The translations under genes were made by a program, and so were the position numbers. Below, piece by piece: positions 42,440-51,350 of a stretch of 64,000 nt of DNA. The DNA is from Apibacter raozihei (lineage in GTDB: Bacteria > Bacteroidota > Bacteroidia > Flavobacteriales > Weeksellaceae). The notes beneath the pieces were generated by a model. That model did not search any database. It was not told the origin of the DNA and saw only the letters and a program-made list of their open reading frames with translations. The number at the start of each line of letters is the position of its first letter. Within the stretch, counting starts at the first letter, position 1. The stretch is taken from contig NZ_CP034930.1 in NCBI RefSeq assembly GCF_004014855.1, forward strand, positions 1,240,001-1,304,000, written 5' to 3'.

Positions 42440-43623
42440 TGAAAAATTTTCTAAAAAAAATAAGTCGTATTTTATATTTTAGCCTTGCGCTGGTTATAGC
42501 CTTTTGTTTAACATATGCTATATCATCTATCAGTGAAAAATCAAAAGGTCCCTTCACCACTTTATTCGATAGAGTAGAGGAAGCAATTAATGGAGTTGAA
42601 CATCAGATTATTCTCAATAAAAGGGAGAAACATCGAAATAGTGAATTTAAGTGGTTTGCTAAATATAAAAATGATAAACAAAAATTAATAAAACCTAAAT
42701 TTATATTGTTAGGAGCTTCAGATGCAAGTAGTAAAAATTCATTTGAAAATATAATAAACTTAGAAGATTCGTTAAAGATTAGCTTTCCATTAATACACAT
42801 CTTTTCTGCCTGGGGAAGTAAACCAGAGCAGCAGTTTCCTGAAGCATCGGTAAAAGCTATATACGAGCTAGGATCTATCCCTGTCATAACCTGGGAACCT
42901 TGGATTAGTGATTTTGATGAAAAAGCATATAATTTGAAACCTTTAAAGGAAAGACAAGATCGTTCCATGCTGGATGTTTCTGAAGGAGTGTACGATAGCT
43001 ACGTAAAAGAATGGGCAATAAAAGCAAAAAAGTTTGGTCATCCGGTGTATATAAGATTTGGTCATGAAATGAATGATCCTTACCGTTATCCTTGGGGGCC
43101 GATGGGGAAAAATCGCCCATCTGATTATATAAAGGCATGGCAGCATATTCATAAAGTTTTTTCACAACAGCAAGCAGATAATATTATCTGGGTTTGGAGT
43201 CCACATGTTGCCTATACCCATATTGATAACTATTATCCTGGAGATGCCTATGTAGACATCGTCTCAACGGGAATACTCAATTACGGAACGGTAGCTATAT
43301 GGAGTAAATGGTGGTCTTTTGATGAACTTTTTGGTAATCATTATGAAGAGCTGGATAAGTTTAAAAAGCCGATAATGATTTCAGAATTCGGATCACTCGA
43401 AGATGGAGGAGACAGAGCACAATGGTTTGCTGATGCCCTTCATAGACTTCCAGAAAAATATCCTTCAGTAACATCTATCATTTTTTACCATTATCCGGAA
43501 GATCATACTGTGACAAACAGGATTGTTAACTGGCAAATTAAAAAAGATTCAGAAGCATTAAAAGCAATAAAAAAAGAATTTAAAGATATATTGAAATTTA
43601 ATTTAGAAGAAAAAAAATACTGA
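42436..43623 (+). CDS. Membrane-anchored GH26-like glycoside hydrolase of the EPS operon
   Basis: The 395-aa protein is counted from the ATG at 42436, which overlaps the previous stop (ATGA); the frame also has a GTG at 42418. One N-terminal hydrophobic helix (about 5-28) is an uncleaved anchor or signal. The remainder is a TIM barrel of GH26 type: acid/base Glu in RFGHEMNDPYRYPW, aromatic IIWVWSPH, and nucleophile Glu in MISEFGSLEDGG. GH26 enzymes cleave beta-mannans or related beta-1,3/1,4 glucans. In a synthesis operon it probably trims or releases the polymer in the periplasm, like BcsZ for cellulose. The role is inferred; both catalytic acids are present. Confidence 0.8.
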   Translation: MMKNFLKKISRILYFSLALVIAFCLTYAISSISEKSKGPFTTLFDRVEEAINGVEHQIILNKREKHRNSEFKWFAKYKNDKQKLIKPKFILLGASDASSKNSFENIINLEDSLKISFPLIHIFSAWGSKPEQQFPEASVKAIYELGSIPVITWEPWISDFDEKAYNLKPLKERQDRSMLDVSEGVYDSYVKEWAIKAKKFGHPVYIRFGHEMNDPYRYPWGPMGKNRPSDYIKAWQHIHKVFSQQQADNIIWVWSPHVAYTHIDNYYPGDAYVDIVSTGILNYGTVAIWSKWWSFDELFGNHYEELDKFKKPIMISEFGSLEDGGDRAQWFADALHRLPEKYPSVTSIIFYHYPEDHTVTNRIVNWQIKKDSEALKAIKKEFKDILKFNLEEKKY

Positions 43624-43635
43624 TGGATTAAATGA

Positions 43636-43857
43636 TTATAAATCAAATACTGATCGTCTCTTTGTTTTTATATTATCTTTTAACCAGAGGAAAAAAGCGC
43701 CAATTAAATATATCGCAAAAATACCTCCTAATGTAATAAAAGATAGATATATAAATAACAATCTGAGTTTTGATGCTCTTATTCCGAATTTTTCAGAAAC
43801 ACGGGAAATTACTTCAAAACCATTAGCTTCTAAAAAAGTTCTCAATTTTTCAATCAT
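43636..43857 (-). CDS. Small PspC-like membrane protein
   Basis: A 73-aa protein starting at the ATG at 43857 (the frame runs on to a TTG at 43884). An N-terminal soluble part (LRTFLEANGFEVISRVSEKF) is followed by GIRASKLRLLFIYLSF and a second helix, and the C-terminus is TKRRSVFDL. This is the typical short PspC family protein of Flavobacteriia; PspC in other bacteria takes part in the envelope-stress response. It stands alone, 12 bp convergent with the GH26-like gene, with no visible terminator in between. Confidence 0.75.
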   Translation of the reverse strand: MIEKLRTFLEANGFEVISRVSEKFGIRASKLRLLFIYLSFITLGGIFAIYLIGAFFLWLKDNIKTKRRSVFDL

Positions 43858-43944
43858 AATTGAGGAATAGTTTAATTTTAACAAATCTATAAAATACTCA
43901 GTTTCAAAGCAAATAAAATTAACAAGGTGTTTTAAAATTAATTC

Positions 43945-45630
43945 TTAATCCTTATCTAATGTATAAGCTATTAAACGTTGAATTTCCGGAATTCTTTTTT
44001 CAGATTTTAAAGTCAAAGTGTTATAAGGATTCTTCGGAAAGACTACGGATGTTATTGAGCTTTCTCCTTTATTCACAAATAACTCGACAGAAGCCTTATC
44101 AAGAAATAGATTAATTGTAATTATTTCTTGTGTTGCAAATGGTGCGTGAATGGTAGTTATAAAGTCTGAGCTGAAATTAGTAATTCCGCTTTTAGAACGA
44201 TCCATATATATACGGTTTTCATTTATAAGGAAAAAATAAATAGTATTTTCTCCCAGGTCATTGGAAAGTGAAATTTCAAATTTTGATGAGGTTTGTAACT
44301 TTAAGACTAGCTCTATCTCTACACACCCCTGAGAATCTTTAGGTAATTGGTAGGAAACTGAGGGCTGAGTAATATTTTTTAATTCATACTCTGTAACTGA
44401 TTTTCTTAATTTTTCAACAGCATGAATAGGATATGATGCAATAGCTAAATGAATGCCATTATTAAATAACCTTAAATTTCGAGGCAGGGTCATTGCGTTT
44501 TTAAAATTCACCGAAGGAACCAGATTTGCATATTCCCAGTTACTCATCCATCCGATAAACAATATTTCCTCATTCAGAGTATTATTCCAGCATACACCTG
44601 CATAATTATCTTTGCCATAATCCAGCCACAAAGGATAGGGAAGATCTAAAGGCGTAAACTTATTCCCATCAAAATTTCCAAGAAAATATTGAGTTGCACT
44701 TCCTCCGTTAGGACCTCCCGGGTTAATGCTCACAAGAAGCACCCAAAAAACTCTATCTTCAAAAAGTAAAGGAAACAAATCAGGGCATTCCCAAACGCCA
44801 TCATGAGCACCTACATCTTGTCCGAATTCACTCAACTTAGACCAGGTTTTTAGATCAGTGGAACTATAAAAACGTATAGCTTGACTGGTTGCTAAAGACA
44901 TAATCCATCGTTTGCTGGCCTTATGCCAGAAAACTTTAGGGTCTCTGAAATCAACCAAAGAAGAATCTGAAAGTACAGGATTATTAGAATATTTACTAAA
45001 TGATTTACCATTATCTAAACTAAAGGCTAAATTTTGGGTTTGAATTTCTCCGCTATTTGTATATATAGCAATTAAGGCATTATTACCAAAACCTGCCGTA
45101 TTATTGACATCAACTACAGCACTACCAGAAAAAATAGTTCCCCTCTCATCGGGAGAAAGTCCTTCAGGTAAATGTTCCCAGTTAAGTAAATCTTGGCTTA
45201 CAGCATGCCCCCAGGTCATATTCCCCCAGGTGGTTCCAAACGGATTAAATTGATAAAAAAGATGATAGTATCCTTCGTAATAAACCATCCCATTGGGATC
45301 ATTTGCCCATCCGTAATATGGGGAAAAGTGATATCGTGGGCGATAAGACTCATCATAATTAAAATCGAAGTTGTTAGCGGTAGTTATTTTTAAATGACTG
45401 GAATATTGTTCATTAATTTCATTTAATAGGATCGATATTTTGTGACCGGTAAATCTTTCTATGTTTACCGGAATCCAATAGTCAACCTGCGTTAAGGCTA
45501 AACGTGCACTTAAAGGAAAAATAATTTGGTTACCATCAATTTCAAAATAAATTTTTATTTCGGGGGCACTATTTTCAATAGGTAGTAAGAGAAATTTATC
45601 AGAAGTATTTATATCTATTGTATGTATCAT
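43945..45630 (-). CDS. GH32 fructan hydrolase (levanase/invertase type), no signal peptide
   Basis: A 561-aa enzyme with all three catalytic acids of GH32: nucleophile Asp in YGWANDPNGM (about residue 111), the transition-state Asp in VDFRDPKVFW and acid/base Glu in VWECPDLFPL. A five-bladed propeller (about 95-395) is followed by a beta-sandwich. The first 85 residues form an extra beta-rich domain seen in Bacteroidota GH32 proteins. There is no Sec signal or lipobox, so it should act in the cytoplasm on sucrose or short fructo-oligosaccharides. No transporter, fructokinase or SusCD pair is nearby; the gene is alone. Confidence 0.9.
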   Translation of the reverse strand: MIHTIDINTSDKFLLLPIENSAPEIKIYFEIDGNQIIFPLSARLALTQVDYWIPVNIERFTGHKISILLNEINEQYSSHLKITTANNFDFNYDESYRPRYHFSPYYGWANDPNGMVYYEGYYHLFYQFNPFGTTWGNMTWGHAVSQDLLNWEHLPEGLSPDERGTIFSGSAVVDVNNTAGFGNNALIAIYTNSGEIQTQNLAFSLDNGKSFSKYSNNPVLSDSSLVDFRDPKVFWHKASKRWIMSLATSQAIRFYSSTDLKTWSKLSEFGQDVGAHDGVWECPDLFPLLFEDRVFWVLLVSINPGGPNGGSATQYFLGNFDGNKFTPLDLPYPLWLDYGKDNYAGVCWNNTLNEEILFIGWMSNWEYANLVPSVNFKNAMTLPRNLRLFNNGIHLAIASYPIHAVEKLRKSVTEYELKNITQPSVSYQLPKDSQGCVEIELVLKLQTSSKFEISLSNDLGENTIYFFLINENRIYMDRSKSGITNFSSDFITTIHAPFATQEIITINLFLDKASVELFVNKGESSITSVVFPKNPYNTLTLKSEKRIPEIQRLIAYTLDKD

Positions 45631-45726
45631 ATACTTTTTTTAGTGTTTTTTCTATGAATCATCAAAATATGTTCCTCTTTTAATCGATTTTAAAAATTTA
45701 AATAAAAAAATAATAAAGTAATATTA

Positions 45727-45758
45727 AAAAGAGCCCCGGAAAATTCCGGGGCTCTTTT
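45727..45758 (-). terminator. Intrinsic terminator after the TPR/TonB-barrel operon
   Basis: A perfect GC-rich stem (AAAAGAGCCCCGGAA with TTCCGGGGCTCTTTT, about 13-15 bp) with a small loop is followed by T-rich DNA on the minus strand. It is placed 30 bp after the stop of the barrel gene. It is also nearly symmetrical, so it may act on both strands. Confidence 0.9.
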
Positions 45759-45789
45759 ATGAGCTTATATAGCTGTTTTTTTATGTAAG

Positions 45790-47532
45790 TTAAAATTTAA
45801 CTAGTACACCTCCCATAATCTGAGCACCTAAAACTTTATAACCCTGAAATCTCTCATAATTTTTACTAAACAGATTATTTCCGTTAATAAAAACAGAGAA
45901 TTGGTCAATAATTTGATAAGACGCAGATAAATTCAAATCAACATAGTTATCAAGTGAAATAATTCCTTCATAATAATTAGAAGTTGTAGGATCGTAATAA
46001 TAATAATTACTTTTTCTGTCTCCTACTAAAAATAGTTTAGCATTAAGTCTAAGTTTATCTCCTAAAGTTTTATAGCCTCCATCAATACCTATCTTTATTC
46101 TGGGAAGATGATAAGCTTCTTTTAAGTTTTCCATATCGTAATGGTTAAATTCACCGTCAAGTCCCAGATATAGATCTCCATTTAAAAAGTATTGCATAGA
46201 ACCTCTAATCGTGAAGATGTTTCCGTCGTCATAGATAGCACTAAATGTATTAAGCCTGTTGTAAGCTTTTAGAGATGTAGCAGTCACATCATAAGGAGAG
46301 CGAACGTAAACTAAAAAGTTTTCAACTTTACTGAATGAAGTTTCAGCTTCATATTTAAAATTTTCACCAACATCCCCTTTGATTCCGGTATATATTTTAT
46401 ATAAAGTATTGGTCGGTCGCAATGTTTGATTAGATAACAAATAAGGATTACTTTGAGATAGCTCAGCCATATTATTAAGTTTAAGTCCTCCATCTATGCC
46501 TGCATAAAATTTTAACTCTTTAAATGCATGAAAAAGAAATTCAGCCTTTGGGTGGAAAAAGAATTTGGTATTGTTGCTTTCCAACTCACCATTATAGGCA
46601 ATGTTTCCACCAATTTTAAGGTAGGAACCCTGACTGAAAATTCTCAGTACAGGTGAAAATCCTGCAGTTAAATAGGAATATTTATTTTCAGTATCCAGTC
46701 CAAAACGTGTGTTAGTATAGTTAAATAAGACATCGGCTTCAACAGCAAAATTTAATCCGGGAAGCATTAAAGACGCACTTTCGTCACTTTTTGCCAGCTT
46801 AGCCTTTATATCAACAAAGCTCTCTTTCGAACCGAATTTATCCCACCAGTATCCTGTTTGTAAAGATGCCTTATCCAGATAGTTGTTAGAGTATAGGTCA
46901 TAATCGGATTTAAATGTAATTTTATTTGTATTTTGTTTTAAATCCATGTCTGGAGTAGCAAACAACTCAGGGATATTGAGTCCATAATAATTGGAGCCAT
47001 TGTATAGATAGTTTCCAGCTAAATGTAATTTTCCTGTTTTTAACTTTAATTCATAAAATGCTTCGGCATCAATGGTCGAGGAAGATGTTTTCCAATCATA
47101 TTTATTTTTGGGTCCATCAGTTGACAATGCGGAAAATTTAATACCTACTCTGTTATTATCTATAGGATAACTGACGTAAGCATCTGCAAGGAGGGTATTA
47201 CGATTTCCATATCCGATTTTCGCATAATTATCATAATATGTTTCTTTGAAGTCCGTATTAAGAGGTTGTGGAGGGAGTTGTGAGGTTTGAAACTCAGAAG
47301 CTGCGGGTACATCAACAATTGAATACTGAAGTGTATCAACTGGTTTATCATCTGTTTTTTCGGAAGGAGGGTATCTCTCCGGATTAGTTTTTTTCTTTTG
47401 AATATTTTTAACATTCACTTCCGGTTGTTTCTTTTTTCCTACATTTAGTACTTCTTCTTTTATTTGTGAAAAAAATACTAAAGGAGAGACCAGAAATGAA
47501 AGAGTGAATAGTGTTTTATAATGAGTATTCAT
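45790..47532 (-). CDS. TonB-receptor-like outer-membrane beta-barrel without plug
   Basis: A 580-aa protein with a signal peptide (about 1-22), a Lys/Pro/Asp-rich linker (about 25-85) and a long beta-barrel. Repeated alternating strands such as KIGYGNRNTLLADAYVSYP and LNLSASYQIIDQFSVFINGNNLFS lead to the C-terminal aromatic GGVLVKF. The strands resemble the barrel of TonB-dependent receptors, but the N-terminal plug domain is absent, so active TonB transport is doubtful. It lies 27 bp after the large TPR gene in one operon with rsmG. A structural or assembly role in the outer membrane, working with the TPR protein, is a reasonable inference. Confidence 0.75.
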   Translation of the reverse strand: MNTHYKTLFTLSFLVSPLVFFSQIKEEVLNVGKKKQPEVNVKNIQKKKTNPERYPPSEKTDDKPVDTLQYSIVDVPAASEFQTSQLPPQPLNTDFKETYYDNYAKIGYGNRNTLLADAYVSYPIDNNRVGIKFSALSTDGPKNKYDWKTSSSTIDAEAFYELKLKTGKLHLAGNYLYNGSNYYGLNIPELFATPDMDLKQNTNKITFKSDYDLYSNNYLDKASLQTGYWWDKFGSKESFVDIKAKLAKSDESASLMLPGLNFAVEADVLFNYTNTRFGLDTENKYSYLTAGFSPVLRIFSQGSYLKIGGNIAYNGELESNNTKFFFHPKAEFLFHAFKELKFYAGIDGGLKLNNMAELSQSNPYLLSNQTLRPTNTLYKIYTGIKGDVGENFKYEAETSFSKVENFLVYVRSPYDVTATSLKAYNRLNTFSAIYDDGNIFTIRGSMQYFLNGDLYLGLDGEFNHYDMENLKEAYHLPRIKIGIDGGYKTLGDKLRLNAKLFLVGDRKSNYYYYDPTTSNYYEGIISLDNYVDLNLSASYQIIDQFSVFINGNNLFSKNYERFQGYKVLGAQIMGGVLVKF

Positions 47533-47559
47533 AAAATTACGTTCTAAGATGAATCAAGT

Positions 47560-50535
47560 TTATTTTTTTATTTTGGTTAATGCAGCTTGTGCTTCTTCAG
47601 TAACATCCGGAAATTCCTTATAATTATCAATTATCTGTTCCAGAATGTAAGTAGCCTGATAATTATCTTTAAGGTTATAATAGTTGTCACTCATAATTAA
47701 CAAAGCTTTAGCACCCCAGTACTGTTGATCTGACAACTTGGAAGTCAGAGTAAAGACCAGAGTGTTACTTGCATCATATTTTTTATCTTTATTTTTAAAC
47801 ATTGCATTATAATATAGTGCTTCAGCTTTAACTGCATTATTTTTAGATGTTTCCAGAGTAGTAAATAAATTACGGGCTTCTTTAGTCTTTCCTGTAAAGT
47901 ATAAGCTTCTGGCTTTTATAAGATTAGCTTGTTCCATCACAGTTGCCGGATTTTTTGAATTTCCCAGCACCCGTGTCGCCATATCATTGGCTTTAGAGTA
48001 TTCTTTATTATCAGAATAAATATACATTAATTCTAACTCGGCATAAGATTTATACGAACTATTGTCAGTTATGCGGTATAGATTTTCAAGATAAGCTTGC
48101 GCTTCTTCCTGTTTTTCCTGTTTTAAGAAGATTTGGGATATACGAACTAAAGCTTCCTCCTGGTTTTCATTGGCTACAGAAGCTACAGGTTTAAGTTGAT
48201 TTAAAGCATTCTCTGTCTGATTTAACTGAAAATAACTTTCTCCTAAATAATATCGTGAAGTAATTTCCCGACTGGTATCCGGATATTTTTTCAAAAAAGT
48301 TTCGAAATTTTTTGCGGATGCTGCATAGTTCTTATTCAAAAACTCTTTTTGAGCGGAAATGAAAGTGATTTCTTCAGCATCTGATTTTGTAAGTGTATAT
48401 CCTTTTTGTTTAACCCAATTTTCGTATTCCGAACTTCTACCACTATCTATAAACGATGATTTAGCTCCGTTAACCGCTTGTTGTGCATAAAGCGTTTTAG
48501 GATATTGATCTGCGATACGGCTGTATTCGGAAATTGCTCTATCATATTGTTTAAGACCTGAGTAATTATCTGCTTTATTTAAATATGCACTTGCAACTAA
48601 ATCGTTGTTCTGAGATATATCAATTACTTTTTGAAAGTAACTATTTGAATTTGTAAAATCTTCCACGTCAGCATAAGCTGTTCCCAATTCAAAATACGCA
48701 TCCGTTAATTTATCACTCTTAGGATAATTTTTGATAAATTTCTCAAGTTCGGAAATCTTATTTTTTTGTTCGTTTTTTAATCCGTAAATAATCGCTTTTT
48801 GGTATTGTGAATATTCGCTGTCATTATTGTTAGACTGTGATACCTGGTTGTAAAGCGAAATAGCCTGATCCAGATTATTGTTTCCCAGTTGTGCGTCAGC
48901 AAGTCTGAGTTGTGCATCTGATTTATATTCCTCTTTGGGTTTTTTTAGATATTCCTGAAAAGAAGTGACTGCTGAGCTAAAGTCTTTAAGTTTCAAATAT
49001 GAATAACCTTCCTGATAAGATATTTGCTGCGACTCAGGGATTGTAATACCAGAATTACGGAGGTTCTGAAGATCTTCAATTGCTGTTTTATAATTTCCTG
49101 ATAGATATTGGCATTCTGCACTCCAGTATAAGGAACGGGCGTAAAATTCAGAACCATTTTTTAAACTTTTAGCTTTATTGAATTCTTGAGAGGCTTCCTG
49201 AATTTTCCCTTGATTGTATAATTGAATTCCGTATGCATAAGCAACTTCTTGCTCTTTTAGTTTTATCTCAGGTGATTTGTTTTTAATTTTAGAAATAAGC
49301 TCTGAAGCTTCAGCAAAATTCCCTGAATTTATAAACGATTTTAAAAGTAATTCGTTTATTTCTGATGTATTTTGAGATTTCGGATATAAACGAAGATAAT
49401 TACTTAAGACCTTAGGAGTAGATTCATATGGATTACCTACTTCATAACTTAGCTTAGCATAGTTAAGATAGGCATTTTCCTGAATAGTTTTATCAAAATC
49501 CATTTCAGAAGCTGCTTTGAAAGCCGTAAGTGCTTCTTTTTTTCTATATGTTTTTAAATAAGAGTTGCCTAATTGGTAATATGCATTTTGAGATATAGGA
49601 GATAAGCTTCCGACAGTAATTTTATTAAAATAATTAACTGCTTCATCATATTTTTTATCATGGTATAGTACATATCCCATTTGATAATAATCCGACAAAG
49701 ATGGGTTTTTAGAACGGGAGACATAAGTTTTTAAATAAGGTTCAGCAGCAGAATAATTTTTTTGTCTGAAATAGCTTTCTCCTATGATTTTTGATATTTC
49801 CGTATTCAATTCCGGATATTTATTAGTAGATAAAAGTGATTTTCCTTCTGAAATAGCAGAATCATACTCACCATCATTAAAATAAATCTGAACCAGATAT
49901 GGCTTGATTCTCTCTGTAAAATCAGGGTTATTTATTAGAGATGTGAATTTTTCTTTAGCCACAATATGCTCTCCATTAGTATAGGCTATATGTCCCAGCA
50001 GATAAGTTACCTGATCTTTATATTTATCTGTGGCAGAACCTTTCTGAAGATTTTTCTCGGCGGCTGCATAATCCTGATTCATGAATTGAGCATAGCCAAG
50101 CTTAATATATTGATTTGCTCTTTTTTCCGAAGGTAGATTTTCAATGTTGATCTGACTTAGCTCTTGAACAGCTCTTGAGTAATCCTGATGGTATAAATAA
50201 TAGTTTCCTAACTGTAAATGAGCACTTTCAGCTAAAGCGCTCTGAGGATATTTTACAGTAAAAGCATCATAATTACTTTCAGCACCTTCATCCTGAAGAA
50301 TTAGTCCAATTAAAGCATCATAAAAGCTTGCAATCTCCTGCTGATAGAATTCTAAATGATAAAAATTAAGTAAATCATTAAGAATATACTGAGTTCCTCT
50401 ATATGCTTCATCGGAGTATAATTCTTTGGCAGTAGTAAGTTTAAAATTTTTGTCATAGTAGATTTCCGATAGTTGGCCATTTACGAATAAATTAGCTCCT
50501 AATAAAGGAATAAGCCATTTGATGTTTTTTTGCAT
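47560..50535 (-). CDS. Large secreted tetratricopeptide-repeat protein
   Basis: A 991-aa protein from the ATG at 50535 (the frame extends only to a TTG six bases upstream). A signal peptide (about 1-21, before QLSEIYY) is followed by some twenty or more TPR units over the whole length. Examples are AESAHLQLGNYYLYHQDYSRAVQEL, YQMGYVLYHDKKYDEAVNYFNKI and DAYFELGTAYADVEDFTNSNSYFQKVI, each quoted only in part of a longer helix pair. TPR arrays of this kind in the periplasm act as scaffolds. The neighbour 27 bp downstream is an outer-membrane barrel, so a TPR-barrel complex is likely. rsmG lies 18 bp upstream. Confidence 0.85.
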   Translation of the reverse strand: MQKNIKWLIPLLGANLFVNGQLSEIYYDKNFKLTTAKELYSDEAYRGTQYILNDLLNFYHLEFYQQEIASFYDALIGLILQDEGAESNYDAFTVKYPQSALAESAHLQLGNYYLYHQDYSRAVQELSQINIENLPSEKRANQYIKLGYAQFMNQDYAAAEKNLQKGSATDKYKDQVTYLLGHIAYTNGEHIVAKEKFTSLINNPDFTERIKPYLVQIYFNDGEYDSAISEGKSLLSTNKYPELNTEISKIIGESYFRQKNYSAAEPYLKTYVSRSKNPSLSDYYQMGYVLYHDKKYDEAVNYFNKITVGSLSPISQNAYYQLGNSYLKTYRKKEALTAFKAASEMDFDKTIQENAYLNYAKLSYEVGNPYESTPKVLSNYLRLYPKSQNTSEINELLLKSFINSGNFAEASELISKIKNKSPEIKLKEQEVAYAYGIQLYNQGKIQEASQEFNKAKSLKNGSEFYARSLYWSAECQYLSGNYKTAIEDLQNLRNSGITIPESQQISYQEGYSYLKLKDFSSAVTSFQEYLKKPKEEYKSDAQLRLADAQLGNNNLDQAISLYNQVSQSNNNDSEYSQYQKAIIYGLKNEQKNKISELEKFIKNYPKSDKLTDAYFELGTAYADVEDFTNSNSYFQKVIDISQNNDLVASAYLNKADNYSGLKQYDRAISEYSRIADQYPKTLYAQQAVNGAKSSFIDSGRSSEYENWVKQKGYTLTKSDAEEITFISAQKEFLNKNYAASAKNFETFLKKYPDTSREITSRYYLGESYFQLNQTENALNQLKPVASVANENQEEALVRISQIFLKQEKQEEAQAYLENLYRITDNSSYKSYAELELMYIYSDNKEYSKANDMATRVLGNSKNPATVMEQANLIKARSLYFTGKTKEARNLFTTLETSKNNAVKAEALYYNAMFKNKDKKYDASNTLVFTLTSKLSDQQYWGAKALLIMSDNYYNLKDNYQATYILEQIIDNYKEFPDVTEEAQAALTKIKK

Positions 50536-50553
50536 AATCAATAGTAAAAACTG

Positions 50554-51174
50554 TTATTTTCTTTTAATGTGAACTACTTTTTTGGTTTCAAAAAATTCTT
50601 CGGTAAAATAATCTGATAGATTATAAATCTTAGCACTGGAAAAACTTTTCAGCTCCTCACTTAAATCACCACCTTTTAAATACAAAACGCCGTTTTCAAG
50701 TAAATTGTTATTTTTTTGTAAAAATTTATCTTTGATCCAAGTCATGAAAACCGGCATTTGAGTCACTGCACGGCTTACAACAAAATCAAATTTTTCTTTT
50801 ATCTTTTCAGCCCTTGAATGAGTTGCTCTTACATTATTTAAACCTAGTTCTGCGGCTATTTCTTCAACTACCTTTATTTTTTTTCCGATAGAGTCAACCA
50901 AAAGAAACTCACAATCAGGAAAAAGTATAGCAAGCGGAATGCCAGGAAAACCACCACCGGTACCTATGTCCAGAATTTTAGTTGAAGGTGAGAAAGAAAT
51001 TACTTTGGCAATTCCTAAAGAGTGAAGAACATGTTTCTCGCTTAAAGCATCTATGTCTTTACGGGAAATAACATTTATTTTTTCATTCCAATATGAATAA
51101 AGTTCCGGTAAACTATTGAATCTTTTTTTTTGTATATCAGTTATATCCGGAAAATATTTATTTATTATGTCCAT
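50554..51174 (-). CDS. rsmG: 16S rRNA (guanine527-N7)-methyltransferase
   Basis: Methylates G527 of 16S rRNA using S-adenosylmethionine; loss gives low-level streptomycin resistance in other bacteria. The 206-aa Rossmann-type methyltransferase has the SAM motif ILDIGTGGGFPGIPLAILFP, the acidic ribose-binding LLVDSIGKKIKV, and the RsmG-specific FDFVVSRAVTQM. The N-terminal ELYSYWNEKINVISRKD is also typical. It is the first gene of an operon with the TPR and barrel proteins. Confidence 0.95.
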   Translation of the reverse strand: MDIINKYFPDITDIQKKRFNSLPELYSYWNEKINVISRKDIDALSEKHVLHSLGIAKVISFSPSTKILDIGTGGGFPGIPLAILFPDCEFLLVDSIGKKIKVVEEIAAELGLNNVRATHSRAEKIKEKFDFVVSRAVTQMPVFMTWIKDKFLQKNNNLLENGVLYLKGGDLSEELKSFSSAKIYNLSDYFTEEFFETKKVVHIKRK

Positions 51175-51291
51175 TAATATAAAGTATTGGCTGTAAAATT
51201 AATGAGATTTTTATTTAGAATGTTAAAAGATTTTTATTATTAGTTTGTCAGAAGTCAAATAAATCTAAGATAAGTGGAAAGAGAAGTTAAT

Positions 51292-51326
51292 AAAAAAGCC
51301 AGCCTTACTAGAGGTAAAGGCCGGCT
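51292..51326 (-). terminator. Terminator of the carbonic anhydrase gene
   Basis: An imperfect stem of about 11 bp (AGCCAGCCTTA with TAAAGGCCGGCT, one mismatch) lies at 51297-51326 and is followed by T6 on the minus strand. It lies 24 bp after the stop codon of the alpha-carbonic anhydrase. Confidence 0.85.
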
Positions 51327-51350
51327 AAAAATCGGTTAAAGTATTATATT

